NCBI RefSeq assembly: GCF_000154785.2 | Contig: NC_015730.1 | Location: 1,922,001 to 1,986,000 of the forward strand | Length of the DNA stretch: 64,000 nt | Direction: 5' to 3' | DNA from: Roseobacter litoralis Och 149 | GTDB lineage: Bacteria > Pseudomonadota > Alphaproteobacteria > Rhodobacterales > Rhodobacteraceae | Part shown: in pieces, positions 17,644 to 25,130 of the stretch | Position numbering within the stretch: position 1 is the stretch's first letter | Layout of the letters: each line of letters starts with the position of its first letter | Translations under genes and position numbers: made by a program | The notes under the pieces: model-generated | The model's database searches: none | Seen by the model: only the letters and a program-made list of their open reading frames with translations | Told to the model about the DNA's origin: nothing

Positions 17644-18375
17644 ATGAGTAATAGTGGCAAAAACGAAACCGGACGCTTATTCGACGATCTCCAACGTGAG
17701 ATCGCTGGGCTTGATGTTGGGCGGCAAACGCGGTTTTTCGTTGATGGCGGATCAGATCCGGATGGATCGAAACGCGAAAAGTCTGACCGGGCTGTGACGC
17801 GTGCCCTGACCGCGCTTGAGCGCCTGCTAAGTCAAGACGCAGAATACGCGCAGCTTTATCATGAAGTCCGTGATGACGTCGCCCGGATCGAGATGGTTGT
17901 GACCAACGAATTAATGGCGGCGCAAGGTAAGGCGATGGCCGAGGCGGCAACCGTCTTTGACATGCGCAATCGCGCGGGCACGCTGCCCGACGGCACAGTT
18001 GTGTTCCGCAGCGCCGAGACAGGTGAGGTGTTCACCGAAGACGGCAAAGCACTCGCGGCCGGTGATGAAGAAGATGTTACATGGAAAAAAGATTCCCCAA
18101 GCTGGGAAGACTACAGCGCCGCTGTCGACCGCACGGACGCCGCACAGCAACGCGTGCGCGATCTCCAAACCTATCAAGCCGAGGTGCTACAGCCCGCACG
18201 GGATAAGCTGGAAGATCAGGATAATCCACCAACCGAACAAGAGTTAGAAGATATCAAACGCGATATCTTTGAGCGCGCGCCAGACGGACTTAACGTGAGT
18301 GCAGAGCCACCCGTCGCGGAGCTCGCAGACAGCTCTCCTATTCCAACGAGTACCGTTGCCAAACCAAGTGTTTGA
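17644..18375 (+). CDS. Hypothetical protein with coiled-coil regions
   Basis: The 243-residue protein is acidic and mostly helical: 'TRALTALERLLSQDAEYAQL' leads into heptad-like helices, and a second helical block lies near residues 155-190 ('DAAQQRVRDLQTYQAEVLQP'). A short beta insert 'DGTVVFRSAETGEVFTEDG' sits between them, and the C-terminal 30 residues are low-complexity and Pro/Ser/Thr-rich. No membrane segment is seen. It has its own strong promoter and GAGGA site, so it is probably expressed from the integrated element at appreciable level. Its family is unknown to me. Confidence 0.6.
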   Translation: MSNSGKNETGRLFDDLQREIAGLDVGRQTRFFVDGGSDPDGSKREKSDRAVTRALTALERLLSQDAEYAQLYHEVRDDVARIEMVVTNELMAAQGKAMAEAATVFDMRNRAGTLPDGTVVFRSAETGEVFTEDGKALAAGDEEDVTWKKDSPSWEDYSAAVDRTDAAQQRVRDLQTYQAEVLQPARDKLEDQDNPPTEQELEDIKRDIFERAPDGLNVSAEPPVAELADSSPIPTSTVAKPSV

Positions 18376-18387
18376 TCCGCGCACCAA

Positions 18388-18795
18388 TCAATCTGAAAAT
18401 GTGAAGCTGCCACAGTTTTTCTCAATCGTCGCCAAAATCGTGATTGCTGGATGATAGCTAGGGAACTTCTCAATATTAGAGCGTAAAGAGGCGTTCCGTT
18501 TGTTTCTGAGGGCGTTGTCTTTGAAGTACCAGTTGTTCAGACACTCTGCACCATTGCCTGCGTTTTGGCTGGCTATGAATCCTGCCATCGTCACGGACGT
18601 TTGAATATACGAATCCTGCTGCGCTTGTGTCCACTGCAAGAACGTGGTGCCGTTGAAGTCCTCGGCGTGTGCTGTCATCGGCAGCATTGCGAGCGCTAAA
18701 ATGGCACTCAATCTGCCCACAGGAATTTTAGCTCTGAAACGCACTGCCCGTTGTTGATGGGGTGTGCTTAAGCCACTGTATTTCAGGAGTTTCAT
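18388..18795 (-). CDS. Small secreted protein, possible Rap1a/Tai-type immunity-like fold
   Basis: The 135-residue product has a late signal-like segment ('LSAILALAMLPMTAHA', residues about 29-44), so either the first ~25 residues are a long n-region or the real start is downstream. The mature ~90 residues contain two cysteines ('AECLNNWYF' and 'EKNCGSF') and helices 'FLQWTQAQQDSYIQTSVTMA' and 'AITILATIE'. Cysteine-bridged small helical secreted proteins of this length include Rap1a/Tai immunity proteins of type VI effectors, but the resemblance is only in layout. It converges on the previous gene with 12 bases between stops. Confidence 0.45.
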   Translation of the reverse strand: MKLLKYSGLSTPHQQRAVRFRAKIPVGRLSAILALAMLPMTAHAEDFNGTTFLQWTQAQQDSYIQTSVTMAGFIASQNAGNGAECLNNWYFKDNALRNKRNASLRSNIEKFPSYHPAITILATIEKNCGSFTFSD

Positions 18796-18959
18796 AAGGG
18801 ATCGGTTGTGACCAAGATGTTATTTTACAAGTTTGCGCAGGTCCACTATTTTCAAGGCAAGGCAAATCAACACTTTGAGCGGACTGGCGCGCCTCAAGGC
18901 GGTTGCTCTAAGCGCCAATCAAAAGGGATCCTTTTTGACCGCGCGCAAAGGCAACGCTG

Positions 18960-19565
18960 ATGCCAGTTACTCCCCCAATCCTGACATCGCGACGTATCGG
19001 GTATGCGCGGGTTTCCACAGAAGATCAGAAACTTGATCTACAAAAAGACGCGCTGGAAAAAGCCAGCTGCGATTTGATCTTCGAAGATCATGGGGTTTCT
19101 GGCGCGAAATCCACACGTCCGGGATTGGATGCCATGCTGGAGCAGTTGCGCGCCGGTGATACGGTCGTTGTGTTTAAACTGGATCGCCTTGGACGCTCCG
19201 TCGTCCATCTTGCGGATCTTCTGGTGCTGTTTCAGGGGCAGGGCATTCATTTCCACTCTCTGTCTGAGGCGATCAATACGGCCTCACCCAGCGGGAAACT
19301 GATTTTTCACATCATCAGCGCTGTCGCCGAGTTTCAACGCGACCTGATTATCGAGAACACCTGCGCTGGCCTGAGGGCCGCCAAACGGCGCGGACAACAT
19401 CTGGGAAGACCGTTTTTGCTTGATGCAGAGGCTATATACACAGCCCATACAAAAGCGGCTGCAAAAGGTATGAGCATGGGCGGGCTGGCCTCTGAGCTTG
19501 GCGTATCGGTATCAACTCTGCGCCGTGCCTTCGCCAGGTTCGGCCTTGCCGGTCTGAGGGCCTGA
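18960..19565 (+). CDS. Small serine recombinase (resolvase/invertase family)
   Basis: The 201-residue protein is a typical small serine recombinase: catalytic Ser19 in 'RIGYARVSTEDQ', then 'VVVFKLDRLGRSVVHLADLL' with the conserved arginines, 'SGKLIFHIISAVAEFQRDLI', and a C-terminal helix-turn-helix ('GMSMGGLASELGVSVSTLRR'). Such enzymes resolve cointegrates or invert segments by cutting at a two-base crossover. It is distinct from the large recombinase at 25127. No obvious flanking pair of crossover sites was found by eye. The start at 18960 is followed by a slightly long N-terminus; the start is not certain. Confidence 0.8.
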   Translation: MPVTPPILTSRRIGYARVSTEDQKLDLQKDALEKASCDLIFEDHGVSGAKSTRPGLDAMLEQLRAGDTVVVFKLDRLGRSVVHLADLLVLFQGQGIHFHSLSEAINTASPSGKLIFHIISAVAEFQRDLIIENTCAGLRAAKRRGQHLGRPFLLDAEAIYTAHTKAAAKGMSMGGLASELGVSVSTLRRAFARFGLAGLRA

Positions 19566-19620
19566 CTATGATATCCCGCACGACATGACGATTTACACCA
19601 TGCACAGAAAGGCGTGAGCC

Positions 19621-20022
19621 ATGGCACAACGCGACGCTCTTGAAGTGGTCTACTCCTGCGCCGCGTGCCAATCGGAGGCCGCCAAGATCGTGCTGTTTGT
19701 CTCAACCGAGCTGCCCCAGGCATACGCGGGTCAAGCGTTGAAACGCTCATTCGCGACCTTGATCAGTGCCGATGTCTGCGGAAAAGTCAGCATATCTGTA
19801 CCGCGCGCGAGCTATAACACGACGGCCGCAACACTCATGCGCGCCGTATCAGGCACAGATGCGATGGCCGGTGCAAAGTATACCCGAAGTTTCTGCCCCA
19901 CATGTCAGCTCTGTTATTGTGAAGAACACTGGAGAATTGCCGAGCATGTTGAGAGCGGCGGATGGTACGATAAAACCATCGGAACATGCCCCAAAGGCCA
20001 TCGTCATATTCTCGATGATTAA
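19621..20022 (+). CDS. Cysteine-rich, probable zinc-binding hypothetical protein
   Basis: The 133-residue protein has CxxC pairs at both ends: 'YSCAACQSE' near residue 12-15 and 'SFCPTCQLCYCEEHW' near residue 96, followed by 'GTCPKGHRHILDD' at the C-terminus. The spacing suggests one or two zinc ribbons. No enzymatic motif is seen. It lies 55 bases after the resolvase gene on the same strand. Proteins of this sort on mobile elements are often DNA-binding or scaffold factors, but no function can be assigned. Confidence 0.55.
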   Translation: MAQRDALEVVYSCAACQSEAAKIVLFVSTELPQAYAGQALKRSFATLISADVCGKVSISVPRASYNTTAATLMRAVSGTDAMAGAKYTRSFCPTCQLCYCEEHWRIAEHVESGGWYDKTIGTCPKGHRHILDD

Positions 20023-20218
20023 GCTATCGTGAGCGTGCCCACGTGCCGAGTAAACTGCCGCGAAAATTCGCACTCATTCCTGGCGCACGGGTATGCAGCG
20101 TCGTGGAACGCCGGGTAGCAAAATGATCGCGACCCACAACGCGTTGATACAGATCATGTTAGAGCGTCAATTTCGAGGATAGCATCGCTGCACCAACAAC
20201 ATAATTTTAAGGTGTTTG

Positions 20219-20407
20219 ATGCGTATTACATATATTCTAGCTAGCATGTGCTGTTTTTTGTTCATTGGAAATCCAACGGTGGCAAAGGATGCTATTGTTG
20301 CTGACGCCCGAATTGCAGAAGAAGTCTTTCACGGTGGCGGTTGCAGAAAAAGTTCGCCTCCCGGTCAATGCTGTCATGCGGGATCGAAGCCGTACCATTG
20401 TCACTAA
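20219..20407 (+). CDS. Small secreted cysteine/histidine-rich protein
   Basis: The ATG at 20219 has AAGGTG 5 bases upstream. The 62-residue product has a signal peptide ('MRITYILASMCCFLFIG') and ends 'GQCCHAGSKPYHCH', preceded by 'GGGCRKSSP'. Similar Cys/His-rich tails occur in small bacterial exported proteins, sometimes as remnants of nuclease or metal-binding domains. The residue density of Cys and His at the end points to metal binding. No partner gene is evident. Confidence 0.5.
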   Translation: MRITYILASMCCFLFIGNPTVAKDAIVADARIAEEVFHGGGCRKSSPPGQCCHAGSKPYHCH

Positions 20408-20869
20408 CTCAATCGCGGATGGTGAGCGAGCTAGCGGCAGTATCAACGATAAAACCAAAGCAAGCCATGTAAAACGGAAACATCGAAAAAAGATGTCCGC
20501 AAGATGTGTATTTGGGTGCCCAAATACATCTTGTCTCACTCGCCTGCGGCTCTCTCGGCAAGGGTGCGTGCCGCCCCCTGTGCAACCCCCTGCTGTTGGT
20601 GCAGATATCGCATCGAGCGCATATCAGCACCATAAAAACGTCTTAGCGTTTCATCCCGCACAAAGGAGACTTCGCTCTCCTTTGCAAACCATCGACCATA
20701 TCATGGAGACTAAGGAAGGGCGCATTTAGGCTGCCCTTCCTTAGCATTTTCCAGCTAATTTTGGCCGCGACTAAAGCCCGAGATCCCTCATTGGCATAGC
20801 AGACCTACGTTAGACTGCGGCTTAAATTACGCGTACGGCAACCGTTTCTCTGTCAACAGGTAACCATCG
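20408..20869. other. Non-coding stretch with three strong inverted repeats
   Basis: No convincing gene is seen in 20408-20869. It contains three hairpins: 20501-20532 (arms AAGATG-TG-TATTTGGG and CCCAAATACATCTT, matching except for a 2-base bulge, around a 2-base centre), 20662-20683 (arms AAAGGAGA and TCTCCTTT) and 20710-20744 (12-base perfect arms). An open frame at 20265-20729 overlaps these and its codon pattern is poor. The stretch could encode a structured RNA or be the trace of a lost element. Confidence 0.4.
20710..20750 (+). terminator. Strong hairpin, terminator-like
   Basis: CTAAGGAAGGGC (20710-20721) and GCCCTTCCTTAG (20733-20744) are perfect 12-base complements with an 11-base loop, followed by CATTTT. 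It would end transcription coming from the plus-strand genes upstream. Confidence 0.5.
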
Positions 20870-20885
20870 TCAACAGGTAACCATC
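20852..20885. repeat. Perfect 17-bp tandem duplication over the TPR gene stop codon
   Basis: GTCAACAGGTAACCATC occurs twice without gap (20852-20868 and 20869-20885). The right copy holds the last codons and most of the stop of the gene at 20870-22216 (the stop starts within the repeat junction), so the left copy looks like a duplicated tail downstream of the stop. Confidence 0.85.
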
Positions 20886-22216
20886 TCGCTCGGCACTGGA
20901 TCAGCACGCAGCGCTTCAATGCTTTCCTCCAAAAAAATGTATGTGCCTAGTTGGCTCCTGAGAGCAATCAAGCTTTCCAGCACGTTGGAACGCAAACCAA
21001 GCGTCATGTGCTCGTGTGGAGGCGCGCACCTAATGTCTGAAACTTTGGCAACAATTCTGAGATATGGCACATTAAGGAAGACGTCCGTTCCCAAAATTCT
21101 AGTCGGATCAGACTTTAAACTGAACGCGTGCGCCAACACTTCAGCGGCGTCTTGATACCGTCCCAACCGCTCGAGGCTTTCTACAGCAAAGCTGGCTGCC
21201 TCAAAGATTGCTTCATCGCTTAAGCTTTGAAACTGGGCGGTGGAACTATAGTGATGCTTCGCCAACTCAACCGACAAATTGCGTTCTCCTGCCGCCATAT
21301 AGGCTTTAGTAGCTAATTTAGACGTTTTTCCATGGAATCCATTTGGGTTCTGACCTGCGAAGAGCGCAGTGTTCGACGCGCTACGTGACAATTGCGCTGC
21401 TTGGACGTAACGGCCAGCGTCAAAGTTGATCTCTGCAGTCGCGAACATGGCTTTAGCTGCTTCGAAGTGGTCACTCCCGTACTGCTCTCTGATTGCGGTC
21501 AGCGCATTCTCGGCTAAACGTAAAGCCGCTTCACTGTTCCCCTCAGCAAAAAGAACCCGCGCTTCAAGCAAATCAAAACGTGCACGGTTCTCATCCAAAA
21601 ATGTAGTCTTGTTCGAGGTTGCTTGGCTCAGTTCGGAAAATACTGTCCTGGCGTTTTTTACCTTTCCTATCTTCAGACCAGAAAGTATCGAAACCTCAGC
21701 GGCGCTCAACAGCCCTTGCTTAGGAATTGGATCGGCAGCCATTTCACCAAACAGCGCAGTTGCGTAACGATATGCCGCCGTGTGGTAACCAATTTCAAAA
21801 GCGAGGTTACTGTAGAGTGCTAAAAATAAAGCGTTCATTGGAAGTCTTTTATCGCCTCTATCGAGGAAGTACCTGGCCATGTTCAAATTTCCAAGCCATC
21901 CTTCAATATGAGCTGCATAATAATAAGCTAGTGCATAACTATCAGGCGACGGCGTTCTCTTAGCAACTAAAGTTAGCTCCCCGACAGCACCTGCTGCATC
22001 ATTTGTACTCTCATAGTTTTCCAAAATAGTCGCGATCTCAGGTGATATCTCGTGGAGCTGAACAGGTGAACTATCTGAGTCTCCAAAATTACATTCAATG
22101 GCAACGTCACCAGTTGTGTCTACGTTAGGACTACAGTCACCTGAACTGCTCTGATCTGCTGCGGCAAACGACACCAATGAGCCGTACAAAATGACGCTAG
22201 CAAGAAAACGCAACAT
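20870..22216 (-). CDS. Secreted helical-repeat (TPR-like) protein with CSPN...GDV motif
   Basis: The ATG at 22216 gives 448 residues beginning with a signal peptide ('MLRFLASVILYGSLVSFAAA'). Directly after it is 'GDCSPNVDTTGDVAIECNF', a motif also present in the overlapping upstream gene. The remainder is alpha-helical with TPR-like text: 'ALAYYYAAHIEGWLGNLNMA', 'EGNSEAALRLAENALTAIRE', 'EAAKAMFATAEINFDAGRYV', 'ASFAVESLERLGRYQDAAEV'. It is probably periplasmic and protein-binding. The start lies 20 bases inside the end of the upstream gene, and GGAGG is 2 bases from the ATG, an unusually short spacing that favours translational coupling. Confidence 0.6.
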   Translation of the reverse strand: MLRFLASVILYGSLVSFAAADQSSSGDCSPNVDTTGDVAIECNFGDSDSSPVQLHEISPEIATILENYESTNDAAGAVGELTLVAKRTPSPDSYALAYYYAAHIEGWLGNLNMARYFLDRGDKRLPMNALFLALYSNLAFEIGYHTAAYRYATALFGEMAADPIPKQGLLSAAEVSILSGLKIGKVKNARTVFSELSQATSNKTTFLDENRARFDLLEARVLFAEGNSEAALRLAENALTAIREQYGSDHFEAAKAMFATAEINFDAGRYVQAAQLSRSASNTALFAGQNPNGFHGKTSKLATKAYMAAGERNLSVELAKHHYSSTAQFQSLSDEAIFEAASFAVESLERLGRYQDAAEVLAHAFSLKSDPTRILGTDVFLNVPYLRIVAKVSDIRCAPPHEHMTLGLRSNVLESLIALRSQLGTYIFLEESIEALRADPVPSEMVTC

Positions 22217-22412
22217 CGCCTCCTGCAGTAATGTTAGGACTACATTTGCCCTCTGATTCTTGTTCAACAACGCCTCTTTTACCATCATCAGCGTTAACGG
22301 TTAAGCTATCGAACCAGAAGGCAGAAGCGATAGCAGCCGTCGCTACAACTGCAAAGAAAGCGATTACGTGTTTAAATCGCGCAAGGTAAGGAACTGTTTC
22401 GTCCCGTTGCAT
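22197..22412 (-). CDS. Small single-pass membrane protein with CSPN...GDV motif
   Basis: The 71-residue protein has a membrane helix ('VIAFFAVVATAAIASAFWF', residues about 15-33) and ends 'EGKCSPNITAGGDVAFSC'. The tail repeats the 'CSPN(I/V)...GDVA..C' pattern that follows the signal peptide of the downstream TPR-like protein, whose gene it overlaps by 20 bases in another frame. The shared motif and overlap make a joint function at the membrane or periplasm likely. I know the motif only as a recurrent feature of uncharacterised exported proteins. Confidence 0.55.
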   Translation of the reverse strand: MQRDETVPYLARFKHVIAFFAVVATAAIASAFWFDSLTVNADDGKRGVVEQESEGKCSPNITAGGDVAFSC

Positions 22413-22522
22413 AAAATGACCTCAACTAAATTCGAATGTTTGCAGCTTGCTTTAGCAAGTTTCACTTTTCAACGGTCAAGATGATCTGCATCATAGTTTT
22501 TTGCCGTGGCGTGAAATTTTAT

Positions 22523-22626
22523 ACCTTGAGCTCAGGGTAGGTGCTGTTTGCTGCGGTGTCGGTTGTGGCCCAACCAATTCAAATTTTCAATGATCGCAGC
22601 AAACAGTACCTACAGTCATTCAAGGT
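22523..22626. repeat. Long interrupted inverted repeat with nested hairpin
   Basis: Arms 22537-22555 and 22595-22613 match at 18 of 19 positions (GTAGGTGCTGTTTGCTGCG with its complement). Outside them ACCTTGA (22523-22529) pairs with TCAAGGT (22620-22626), and inside the loop GGTTG pairs with CAACC. On the plus strand the outer arm is followed by TTTTT. It lies between two minus-strand genes, so the plus-strand T-run suggests an unannotated plus-strand RNA or a recombination site rather than a simple gene terminator. Confidence 0.6.
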
Positions 22627-22954
22627 TTTTCATATAGCCAGATACAAAGCCGTCATCTTGTCCTTTGGGAACGAATTTCTCCGGCTTGTCTAAAACCCAA
22701 TGGGTTGTCGCGATGAGCTTGGCAGATTTACCATCGCTGAAAATCACGCGCGGCCTGTGCTCGGGAACTGCTCTCTTAAACGCAGCCCCCGCATCAACTG
22801 CGGTTGTGAAAGTTTCTGTTACGTCGATATGAGCATAAGACAGCGTGTACGTTCCATTCATCAGGAAAGTATTGTGGCATAATTGCTGACCTATTTCAAA
22901 ATTTCGCGTGTCCCGAATACTCAATACACACAAACGCATGCTGGGAAACATCAT
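22616..22954 (-). CDS. Hypothetical protein
   Basis: The 112-residue product is soluble, with 'YTLSYAHIDVTETFTTAVDA' and 'RVIFSDGKSAKLIATTHWVL' giving a small alpha/beta look, and ends 'FVPKGQDDGFVSGYMKNLE'. No family is recognised and no good ribosome-binding site is visible before either of the two tandem ATG codons (22954, 22951), so the real start may be downstream. Its stop overlaps the right arm of the inverted repeat at 22523-22626. Confidence 0.45.
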   Translation of the reverse strand: MMFPSMRLCVLSIRDTRNFEIGQQLCHNTFLMNGTYTLSYAHIDVTETFTTAVDAGAAFKRAVPEHRPRVIFSDGKSAKLIATTHWVLDKPEKFVPKGQDDGFVSGYMKNLE

Positions 22955-23359
22955 GAACGTGTCAGCGGGACTGTTTTGATTTGAGGCTCTTAGTTACCCA
23001 ACTTTATTGGCAAGACTTGTAGTTCGGATCCCAACTGTGCAATTTATGCGCGCCTTCGCGGTGCTCAGGCCGGGCCCGCGTGAACCAAGCCGCCCATCGC
23101 TGCGCTCAGCGTCTTGGCCATTCGGCTTTGGTCCCTCGCGCAAATAAAGTCTTGGGACTGCCGCCCCTGGCGCACTTCATAAAAAACAGATCGAAGAGAA
23201 GCTTGCTTTGACGGTTTCCCGCGCCCCCAAAAGGCGCGTGACCCTCCGACAAAGACAGAGCTTCTTTCGCCGGTTTTTCCTTCCGTTTGCACCCCCGCTT
23301 CTCGCCGAAGGGCAAGGGTTGCATGCGCAACCCCTAAACCCAAGGAAGGAAACAGGACA
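22955..23359. other. Gene-free leader region upstream of the methyltransferase
   Basis: About 400 bases contain no gene I can support, although open frames cross it on both strands. The second half is GC-rich and folds: CGCGCC (23220-23225) with GGCGCG (23233-23238), and GGGTTGC (23316-23322) with GCAACCC (23327-23333), the last lying just before AAGGAAGG and the methyltransferase ATG. It may be a structured 5' leader that controls the methyltransferase. Confidence 0.35.
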
Positions 23360-24040
23360 ATGCAAAACAACCAAATCATACACGGCGATGCCGCCGCAGT
23401 TTTAAAAACCATCGAAGAGGGCAGTATTGATCTGGTGATCACCGATCCGCCGTATCTGGTGAACTACAAAGACCGCCAAGGCCGCAGCTTGCAGAACGAC
23501 AATAATCCGGGCGGTGTGTTGCCGGTGTTTGAGCCGATGGCGCGAGCAATGAAGCAAAATAGTTATGCGATTTGCTTCTCTGGCTGGTCAGCATTGCCCC
23601 AATTCACGCAAGCATGGGAGGCGGCAGGGCTTAAGATCGTCAGTGAGATTGTCTGGAGCAAGAAATACACATCGCGGCGCGGCTTTACGCAGTACCGCCA
23701 TGAAAGCGCCTATGTCTTGGCGAAAGGCAATCCGGCAAAGCCTGTGCGTCCGATGAGTAGCGTGCAAGGCTGGGTCTATTCCGGCAATAAACGCCACCCC
23801 ACGGAAAAAGCCGTAGAAATACTTGCGCCGCTCGTTCGGTGTTTCTCAAGACCGGGCGATTTGGTGTGTGATCCGTTCTCAGGCTCAGGCTCTACATCGG
23901 TTGCGGCGGTCTTGAATGGCCGGGACTATCTGGGGATTGAACTGGAAAAAGCGCACTGCGACACCGCGCGCGCGCGTTTGGCGGGGGCGCAGCGGTATCG
24001 TTCAGAACAAGCCACCCAAAACCAAAAGGTGGCGGCATGA
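23360..24040 (+). CDS. Orphan DNA methyltransferase (N6-adenine/N4-cytosine type)
   Basis: The 226-residue protein has the amino-methyltransferase motifs in beta-class order: DPPY at residues 29-32 (motif IV, catalytic) early, and the S-adenosylmethionine-binding 'DPFSGSGST' at 171-179 (motif I) late, followed by 'YLGIELEKAHCDTARARL'. This places it with plasmid-borne adenine methylases. No restriction gene is visible nearby, so it probably serves to protect or mark the element or to influence its regulation. The target sequence cannot be read. Its TGA overlaps the ATG of the next gene, implying a two-gene operon. AAGGAAGG precedes the start. Confidence 0.88.
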   Translation: MQNNQIIHGDAAAVLKTIEEGSIDLVITDPPYLVNYKDRQGRSLQNDNNPGGVLPVFEPMARAMKQNSYAICFSGWSALPQFTQAWEAAGLKIVSEIVWSKKYTSRRGFTQYRHESAYVLAKGNPAKPVRPMSSVQGWVYSGNKRHPTEKAVEILAPLVRCFSRPGDLVCDPFSGSGSTSVAAVLNGRDYLGIELEKAHCDTARARLAGAQRYRSEQATQNQKVAA

Positions 24041-24672
24041 CCTATCAAAACGAACAACTTGGATTTGATGCGTTGCTGGACACAGCAGCGCAGGACAACA
24101 AGCGCCTCAAGTTTGAACAGGAAACGCAGCATTTGCCCGCGCTGGCATCGGAGGCCTTCGCGTATCATCGCCAGCAGATCAAAGAGCATCACGCGGCCAT
24201 GCTGGACAACGATTTTGAGGCGGCAATCGAGATCCGCAAAGAGGCGCATTTGTTGGCGTTCAAGCTCAACAATGGCGAGCCGGGCATTCTTGCGGGTGAA
24301 ACAGCACCGGGATGCGTGCTTGCCGCGCAGTGCGCCGCATCGCCCGGCGCGGTGCCGCTGTGGGGTCAGAACGGGCGCTTTGAAATCACGCTGGAAACGG
24401 CGGATACGCCATTGATCGCGCAGATCGACGTCAAGGGCATGTTTGGCATTGGCGGAGCGTCGATGCCCTATGTCGGGTTTTCTGCCCGCGCGGTTGATCC
24501 GCTGCGGCCTTTTATCAGCGAAACAGGCTATCGCAGTTTTCTGGGGTGCTCTGTGCCACCTCAGAAAGACCTCACCGTTGACGGGTTTGTCCGCAAGATC
24601 ATTGCCGCGCATGTTCAGCAGGTCTTAAGGGGGCGGCTTGTGAGTGTTGATCCGCTTTACTTTAAGACATAG
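24037..24672 (+). CDS. Hypothetical partner of the methyltransferase
   Basis: The 211-residue protein starts with 4 bases of overlap with the methyltransferase stop (ATGA). The N-terminal 75 residues are helical and charged ('YHRQQIKEHHAAMLDNDFEA' and 'EIRKEAHLLAFKLNNGEPG'), followed by a beta-rich domain ('GRFEITLETADTPLIAQIDV', 'GIGGASMPYVGFSARAVDPL') and a short helical tail. I do not know the family. The strict coupling to the methyltransferase suggests it works with that enzyme or is a conserved passenger of mobile elements in this group. Confidence 0.6.
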   Translation: MTYQNEQLGFDALLDTAAQDNKRLKFEQETQHLPALASEAFAYHRQQIKEHHAAMLDNDFEAAIEIRKEAHLLAFKLNNGEPGILAGETAPGCVLAAQCAASPGAVPLWGQNGRFEITLETADTPLIAQIDVKGMFGIGGASMPYVGFSARAVDPLRPFISETGYRSFLGCSVPPQKDLTVDGFVRKIIAAHVQQVLRGRLVSVDPLYFKT

Positions 24673-24740
24673 CGAGAGAACTTCCTGATATGGTAAATCA
24701 TTCATTTTATTTGATAAATATCTCATTTTGTGGCATATAT

Positions 24741-24754
24741 AGGATATTAATCCT
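24741..24754. promoter_or_regulatory. Short AT-rich palindrome
   Basis: AGGATATTAATCCT has five-base arms AGGAT/ATCCT around ATTA, in an AT-rich stretch (24690-24760) that differs from the GC-rich surroundings. It could be an operator for the recombinase operon downstream, or be part of a promoter. Confidence 0.3.
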
Positions 24755-24760
24755 ACATTT

Positions 24761-24824
24761 GCGCCCGCATTTTGCCGCTGATCACGCTGTGATCCGCCCA
24801 CGGCAAAGCTGCGGGCGCGTTTTT
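24761..24824 (+). terminator. Large branched terminator hairpin
   Basis: GCGCCCGCA (24761-24769) pairs with TGCGGGCGC (24810-24818); inside, TTGCCG pairs with CGGCAA and GATCAC with GTGATC; T residues follow at 24820-24824. It ends the methyltransferase operon and insulates the recombinase operon. Confidence 0.75.
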
Positions 24825-24896
24825 GTATCCATTCCCATTTCACAAAAAATCGCGCGGCTCTGGCTCTCGCCCCAGCCGCGCGGGAAAGATATTGCC

Positions 24897-25130
24897 ATGA
24901 CCTACGACCCAGAAAAATACCGTGCGAGCCTCGCACATAGAAATCTTCCGAAGGATCAGGAAGACGCAACCCTCGATGATCTATGGAGCATCTCACAAAC
25001 CCTCGTAGATCGCGCCATTGCCAGACGTTATCCACATCTATCGGCGCAAAGTGTCTTACTGAGTGATCCCCTTGCACACCCAAATCAGGTAGACTGTGAC
25101 CACAGCCCGCAGACAAAGGAGACGCCATGA
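24897..25130 (+). CDS. Small protein coupled to the large serine recombinase (candidate directionality factor)
   Basis: The ATG at 24897 gives 77 residues ('MTYDPEKYRASLAHRNLPKD' then 'ATLDDLWSISQTLVDRAIAR'). It is small, helical and charged, and its TGA overlaps the ATG of the large recombinase by 4 bases (ATGA), so the two are translationally coupled. Small proteins beside serine integrases often act as recombination directionality factors, but they vary greatly in sequence, so position is the main argument here. It might also be an antitoxin-like or DNA-binding factor. Confidence 0.55.
   Translation: MTYDPEKYRASLAHRNLPKDQEDATLDDLWSISQTLVDRAIARRYPHLSAQSVLLSDPLAHPNQVDCDHSPQTKETP

Noticed and set aside
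20265..20729. 154-codon open frame over the hairpin stretch
   Set aside because: It overlaps the secreted-protein gene at 20219 in another frame, has poor coding character and ends inside a terminator loop.
23065..23442. Minus-strand open frame opposite the methyltransferase leader
   Set aside because: It runs into the start of the methyltransferase, lacks a ribosome-binding site and its sequence follows the GC-rich stems rather than a protein family.
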